A stretch of DNA of 64,000 bases from an uncultured Candidatus Melainabacteria bacterium. GTDB lineage: Bacteria; Cyanobacteriota; Vampirovibrionia; Gastranaerophilales; Gastranaerophilaceae. This document shows positions 60,294-64,000 of the stretch, piece after piece. The stretch is from positions 1-64,000 of the forward strand of contig CAKUTH010000010.1 in NCBI GenBank assembly GCA_934691935.1, written 5' to 3'. A program made the position numbers and the translations under genes. The notes below the pieces were generated by a model that worked only from the letters and a program-made list of their open reading frames with translations, had not been told where the DNA came from and did no database searches. How positions within the stretch are numbered: the stretch's first letter is position 1; every line of letters starts with the position of its first letter.

Positions 60294-61877
60294 ATGAATT
60301 TATTTATTAACTCAATACAAACTAAAATTAACGCTAACAGACTTACATTTAAAGGTAATTCTAAAGAACAAACAGCTCCGACAACTAAACCCCAAAAACC
60401 TGATACATTTGAAAAACAACCCGTTGAAGCTGATATCTTTTATATAGCAGATTTACACGGCAAAATGACTAATATGGAAAGAATTTGCTCAGTATCAAAA
60501 GAATTCGACAATATGAAATCCAATGGTGCAAAACTTAAACTTGCCTCTGGCGACATTTTATTGGGTTCAAACCCTATGACAAATAAAGTTGCAAGCCATT
60601 TTCTAAACTGGATTGGAGTTAGCGCAAACGCACTCGGCAACCATGAAATGGATGCGACCCCTGACGCTTTAGCCTCAACCCTTAGTGACGCCAAATATGA
60701 CTTGCTCGCAAGCAACGTTACTGTAGACCCTAAAAGTCCTATGGCTAACAAAATTAAAAAATCAATAATCAAAGAATATAACGGTCAAAAATTCGGAATT
60801 ATAGGAACTGCCCCATCTGATGCCTTGGAAAGAGTCGGCACAAGAGAATCCCTACAAGATATTCAAATAGATGATATTGATACAACCATCAAAAAAGTTC
60901 AAGAAGAAGTCGATAAATTAAAAGCTCAAGGCATTAACAAAATCATCGTCCTTTCCCACATAGGCAAAGAAATGGACAAACGTCTTGCTCAAGAAACAGA
61001 TGGTATAGATATAATTTTAGGCGGTCACACTCACGATTTATACAAAGACGTAAAAGAAGGCGACAACCTGCTTTATTCAAAATCAAATGAACCAGTATTA
61101 CTCACTCAAATTGGCAAAGATGGAGAATATGCTGGCATTTTAAAAACAGCATTTGACGAAAAGGGGATACTTGTAAAAGCTCAAAATAACGTTATCAAAT
61201 CAACTAGTTATTCAAGAACACTACCTTTCAAAACAGCTGTTGAGTCAATCATAGGTAAACCTGAAATTCTTGCAGAAATCAAAACTGCACCTCCAGCACC
61301 ACAAAACAGACTTCTGTCTAACAATCCGCACGGAAACGTTATTGTAGATGCAATGCGTCACGAGCTTGGAACTGATGTTGCAATCCTTAATGCTGGTAAC
61401 ATTAGAGGATTTTTCCCAGAAGGAAAAATTGATTCAAGAAGAATTAACGACGTAACCCCATTTGAGGATAAAATGATGATTTGCAATCTATCTGAAAAAC
61501 AGATAGTTGACGCTATCAAAGTCGGAGCAAAATCCTTTGAAAAATCAGACAGCAAACCAGGAATTTTATTAGTATCTGGACTCGAATATACAGTGACAGA
61601 CAAAGGTCAATTAGTTAGTTTGAATTTTGTTGACAAAAACGGAAATAAAGTACCGATTGATGTAAACAACCCTAGCGATACAAAGAAATTTACGGTTGCT
61701 TGTGACGATTTCTTTGCTTTCGGCGGAGATAACTACTTACCAGTAAATAAAAATCCAGATTATGTCGTAAAGAAATTTGATAAAGACAAAAATTTCTACA
61801 CAGCAAACTACATTAAAAACCAACCACAACCTTTAGAAATTAAAGAGGACGACAGAATTAAAATAATAAAAGGCTAA
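60294..61877 (+). CDS. 5'-nucleotidase/UshA-like metallophosphoesterase with TFKG motif
   Basis: 527 aa from ATG 60294, preceded by AGGTGG (the open frame reaches back to 60231, but the terminator hairpin lies there). The N-terminus NLFINSIQTKINANRLTFKG (TFKG at 18-21) carries the same motif as three other proteins. The metallophosphoesterase domain has IADLHGK, GDILLG, LGNHEMD, VLSHIG and GGHTHD. The 5'-nucleotidase C-terminal domain follows (NAGNIRGFFPEGKI, SGLEYTV, DDFFAFGGDNY). UshA-type enzymes are nearly always exported by Sec signals. None is visible here, so either it is cytoplasmic or the TFKG leader replaces it. It overlaps the convergent sigma-factor gene by 4 nt. Confidence 0.82.
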   Translation: MNLFINSIQTKINANRLTFKGNSKEQTAPTTKPQKPDTFEKQPVEADIFYIADLHGKMTNMERICSVSKEFDNMKSNGAKLKLASGDILLGSNPMTNKVASHFLNWIGVSANALGNHEMDATPDALASTLSDAKYDLLASNVTVDPKSPMANKIKKSIIKEYNGQKFGIIGTAPSDALERVGTRESLQDIQIDDIDTTIKKVQEEVDKLKAQGINKIIVLSHIGKEMDKRLAQETDGIDIILGGHTHDLYKDVKEGDNLLYSKSNEPVLLTQIGKDGEYAGILKTAFDEKGILVKAQNNVIKSTSYSRTLPFKTAVESIIGKPEILAEIKTAPPAPQNRLLSNNPHGNVIVDAMRHELGTDVAILNAGNIRGFFPEGKIDSRRINDVTPFEDKMMICNLSEKQIVDAIKVGAKSFEKSDSKPGILLVSGLEYTVTDKGQLVSLNFVDKNGNKVPIDVNNPSDTKKFTVACDDFFAFGGDNYLPVNKNPDYVVKKFDKDKNFYTANYIKNQPQPLEIKEDDRIKIIKG

Positions 61878-62536
61878 TAACCGAATTGTTCATGGGCATT
61901 CAAATACTCTTTAACCGCGTTAAGTGATGCCTGTACAATACGAGTAACTCTGGATGACGATAATCCTACTTGTTTTGCGATATCTTTTACTTGCATATTT
62001 CTGTAAAAACGATATTCAACAACCGTTCTTTCTTTTGCAGGAAGTTTTGCAATTGCAGCCCTAATCATACGACCCATTTCCGTAATTTCTGCTTGCTCAT
62101 CAGGTTGAGCATGTCCGTCTTTTAAGAAATCAAAAGGTGAATCATTGTCACTTGCAGCCGCAGCCAAGCCGTCAATAGATAAAATCGTTTCATAAACAGC
62201 TTCTCTGACTTTGGCTTTTTGCATGTCCATACCTTCAACTGCTTCTTCCTCATCAACCTCATCGTCAGCTTTATGTTTTAGAGAATACCATTTATAACGA
62301 ATTCTCAATTCGTTTCTAATCGCCCATCTAACTGCAGTTGCAATATATGCGGCGTTATATTTTTCCAATTGTTCAGGAGTTTTATTTTTAATCAAAACTT
62401 GAACAGCCAAAATACCGATAGACACAAGTTCTTCATAATCCACCATATGCGCTGGAATTCTCCTGTGCTCAACCTTGGCAACCCTTTGGACCAAATCTAT
62501 ATATTCTTGTAATTTATTTTTATTCTGCATAACCAT
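61874..62536 (-). CDS. FliA-like RNA polymerase sigma factor
   Basis: 220 aa. Region 2 includes DYEELVSIGILAVQVLIKN and AYIATAVRWAIRNELRIRY. Region 4 has LPAKERTVVEYRFYRNMQVKDIAKQVGLSSSRVTRIVQASL. It is shorter than the other sigma factor here, lacks region 1, and falls in the alternative sigma-28/sporulation-type group. Placement 27 bp after flhB, with no other flagellar genes in view, suggests a flagellar or secretion regulon sigma, but the true regulon is unknown. The start could be the next Met two codons in. Confidence 0.8.
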   Translation of the reverse strand: MVMQNKNKLQEYIDLVQRVAKVEHRRIPAHMVDYEELVSIGILAVQVLIKNKTPEQLEKYNAAYIATAVRWAIRNELRIRYKWYSLKHKADDEVDEEEAVEGMDMQKAKVREAVYETILSIDGLAAAASDNDSPFDFLKDGHAQPDEQAEITEMGRMIRAAIAKLPAKERTVVEYRFYRNMQVKDIAKQVGLSSSRVTRIVQASLNAVKEYLNAHEQFGY

Positions 62537-62563
62537 GATTATAAATATATAATAGCATAGATT

Positions 62564-63640
62564 TTAATTTTTATGCCCTTTATTCGTAGTATTTTTTATT
62601 TTGTAAACAAAAAGTAAAATTTCTGCAATTGCTTTGTACAATTCTGGCGGAATTTGCTGATTTAAATCGACCATTTTATACAGCGCACGTGCAACAGGAG
62701 CATTTTCTATAACAGGAATTCCATGCTCACGCGCAATCCCAATAATCTTTTTAGCAATAAGCTCTGTACCTTTTGCAATAAGCATTGGCGAAGCCATTTC
62801 TTCAGCTTTATATTTCAAGGCACAAGCTATGTGAGTCGGGTTAGTTACCACAAAATCGGCATCAGGAACGGCATCCATCATACCCTGTTGTAGCATCTGC
62901 ATACGACGCTGACGTAGCGCAGCTTTTACATTAGGATCACCTTCAGTGTTTTTATATTCATCTTTAATTTCCTTAAAAGACATTTTTTGATCTTTTAAGA
63001 ATTTCCATTTTGTAACACCATAATCCGCCGCGGCAATAATCAAAAACGCAATGCACGCTTTAAATATAAAGTCTGTAATAAGTTTACCAAACTCAATCAT
63101 TACTGCAAAATTGTTATCAATCGCAGCGAGCATAAGGATTTTTTCAATATGCGACATATAAACACTGTAACCGATATATCCGAGCAACAACACTTTGACA
63201 ATGTTTTTGAACAACTCAAACAGAGTTTTTATGGACATAAGGTTTTTAAAATATTTTGTCGGATTGAGTTTGTCTAACTTTGGAACTAACGGAGCCGTTG
63301 CAACCAACGGACCAACTTGTATAAAATCAGCCATTATTGCAATAAACCAAGCGACAAAAAGCACAGGACCAATAATTAATGCCGCACATTTTATAGTTAT
63401 AGTAAAAATGTACGTCATACCAACTTCATCCACATGCGCATTTGGAATTTGTTCATACAAAAGAGTATAAAGTTGTACAATTTCATCCCAGATAAACGGA
63501 GCCAAACCAAAAATTACAGAAAATAAAATAAGCAAAGAGATAGCTGTCGAAAAATCTTTAGATTTTACAACCTGTCCTTCTTTTCTTGCCTGCTCGAGTT
63601 TCCTCGGGGTGGCGTCAAACTGTTTATCTTCATCACCCAT
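62564..63640 (-). CDS. flhB: FlhB, flagellar type III export switch protein
   Basis: FlhB is an inner-membrane part of the flagellar type III export gate and switches substrate class after autocleavage. 358 aa, full length. Start MGDEDKQFDATPRKLEQARKEG is the typical family N-terminus. Four transmembrane helices (about residues 30-50, 80-105, 145-165 and 185-210) are followed by the cytoplasmic domain with the self-cleavage motif VVTNPTHIACALKY (cleavage N/PTH). The C-terminal ENAPVARALYK is conserved. Virulence-type homologues (SctU/YscU) share NPTH, so non-flagellar use cannot be excluded from this gene alone. Confidence 0.93.
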   Translation of the reverse strand: MGDEDKQFDATPRKLEQARKEGQVVKSKDFSTAISLLILFSVIFGLAPFIWDEIVQLYTLLYEQIPNAHVDEVGMTYIFTITIKCAALIIGPVLFVAWFIAIMADFIQVGPLVATAPLVPKLDKLNPTKYFKNLMSIKTLFELFKNIVKVLLLGYIGYSVYMSHIEKILMLAAIDNNFAVMIEFGKLITDFIFKACIAFLIIAAADYGVTKWKFLKDQKMSFKEIKDEYKNTEGDPNVKAALRQRRMQMLQQGMMDAVPDADFVVTNPTHIACALKYKAEEMASPMLIAKGTELIAKKIIGIAREHGIPVIENAPVARALYKMVDLNQQIPPELYKAIAEILLFVYKIKNTTNKGHKN

Positions 63641-63715
63641 ACGCTAATACCTTAATAATTATTATAGCATGGTCAAGTCAAAAAATGGAATAATGAAGAT
63701 TTTTATGCAAAACTT

Positions 63716-64000
63716 TTATTGTTTATCTGCTTGAGCTAATTTTTTAATTCTGCCCTCATCGATTTTTTTGTCAAACCAATCACCAATTATATAAGAAAAC
63801 CCCATATCGATAGCACAGACAGCAACTATTGCTAATCTTACGACAATACCGCATATTGTTAAAAACTTTTGTCGCGGGGCTGGGTTATTCTTCGGAATTA
63901 TCCTTTCGAAAGAGTCAGCGGATGCTTTTGCTTCCTTATGGGCTTTTAAGAGCATATAGCCATTAATAAGCACTGAACCTGCGAGAAAAATACTTTTACC
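63716..64000 (-). CDS. Membrane protein cut by the right edge
   Basis: A frame open to the edge of the window, with at least 94 codons. Read from the edge it gives GKSIFLAGSVLINGY, a hydrophobic stretch, then charged KAHKEAKASADSFERI, a second transmembrane segment (about FLTICGIVVRLAIVAVCAI) and a basic tail ending in LAQADKQ. An internal GTG at 63973 would start inside the first helix and is unlikely to be the real start. It lies 75 bp upstream of flhB in the same direction. Not recognised. Confidence 0.65.
   Translation of the reverse strand, partial: GKSIFLAGSVLINGYMLLKAHKEAKASADSFERIIPKNNPAPRQKFLTICGIVVRLAIVAVCAIDMGFSYIIGDWFDKKIDEGRIKKLAQADKQ

Overview
The window is AT-rich bacterial chromosome with tightly packed genes. 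It most likely comes from a gut member of the non-photosynthetic cyanobacterial sister lineage (Melainabacteria/Vampirovibrionia, order Gastranaerophilales). Three kinds of evidence point there. There is a Ycf23/DUF561 gene, a family otherwise typical of cyanobacteria and plastids. There are type IV pilin-like proteins with the signature (A)FTLAEVLITLGIIGVVAA. There is fermentative anaerobic equipment (pyruvate:ferredoxin oxidoreductase, EtfAB, an NfnA-like flavoprotein) alongside a Gram-negative-style cell-wall cluster and FlhB. This assignment is inference from gene content; no rRNA is present to confirm it.

Layout. 1-9.2 kb: a glycine-rich orphan protein, an HtrA-like protease, ycf23, a large pilin-like protein and a GH38 alpha-mannosidase (these last two lie between two near-identical 60-bp inverted repeats), then glnA. 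9.2-12.6 kb: a radical SAM/PDZ DUF512 protein, a PadR regulator and a GT2 glycosyltransferase. 12.6-19.7 kb: the division/cell-wall run murF-mraY-murD-ftsW-murG-folC on the minus strand. 19.7-21.1 kb: rplU-rpmA, a 51-codon orphan and a pilin remnant. 21.1-24.8 kb: two zinc alcohol dehydrogenases, a GNAT-like protein and a small membrane protein. 24.9-28.1 kb: ilvC, a YhaM-like HD nuclease and two tandem thymidylate-kinase-like genes. 28.1-32.2 kb: an operon mtaB - nfnA-like - small Cys protein - etfB - etfA. 32.3-38.2 kb: two orphan lineage-type proteins flanking the PFOR gene. 38.2-44.2 kb: rlmD-like, GT11 fucosyltransferase, tRNA-Val, a secreted basic protein, a PHP phosphoesterase, a group 1/2 sigma factor and a pilin-like gene with a G10 tract in its leader. 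44.2-44.6 kb: a nest of repeats. 44.6-49.8 kb: recN, then lysA-cdaA-yitT and a small orphan. 49.9-54.8 kb: two orphan membrane proteins and a lipid-linked-sugar pair (PMT/ArnT-like and GtrB/DPM-like). 54.8-57.8 kb: the pgpH-ybeY-dgkA run. 57.8-61.9 kb: an orphan TOPRIM protein, a papain-like protein and a 5'-nucleotidase-like protein. 61.9-64 kb: a FliA-like sigma factor, flhB and a gene cut by the window edge.

How the genes connect. CdaA makes cyclic di-AMP and the PgpH-like HD protein would degrade it, so both ends of that signalling loop are present. PFOR, EtfAB and the NfnA-like protein point to ferredoxin/flavin-based electron transfer. GT2, GT11, the ArnT-like protein, GH38 and the pilin-like proteins suggest investment in the surface and in host or neighbour glycans.

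Most interesting signals: (1) four unrelated proteins share an Asn/Ser-rich N-terminus ending in (S/T/A)F(T/K)G, and one belongs to a normally exported enzyme family but has no Sec signal, so the motif may be an undescribed sorting signal; (2) a pilin-like gene whose leader is built from dispersed repeats, carries a duplicated FTLAE motif and holds a G10 tract that shifts the only well-placed ATG/Shine-Dalgarno out of frame, a candidate phase switch; (3) a 60-bp inverted repeat pair around the pilin/mannosidase pair; (4) a collapsed pilin gene retaining only leader and C-terminus; (5) promoters placed so that transcripts of mtaB and recN would be leaderless. All positions were read by eye; no database search was possible.
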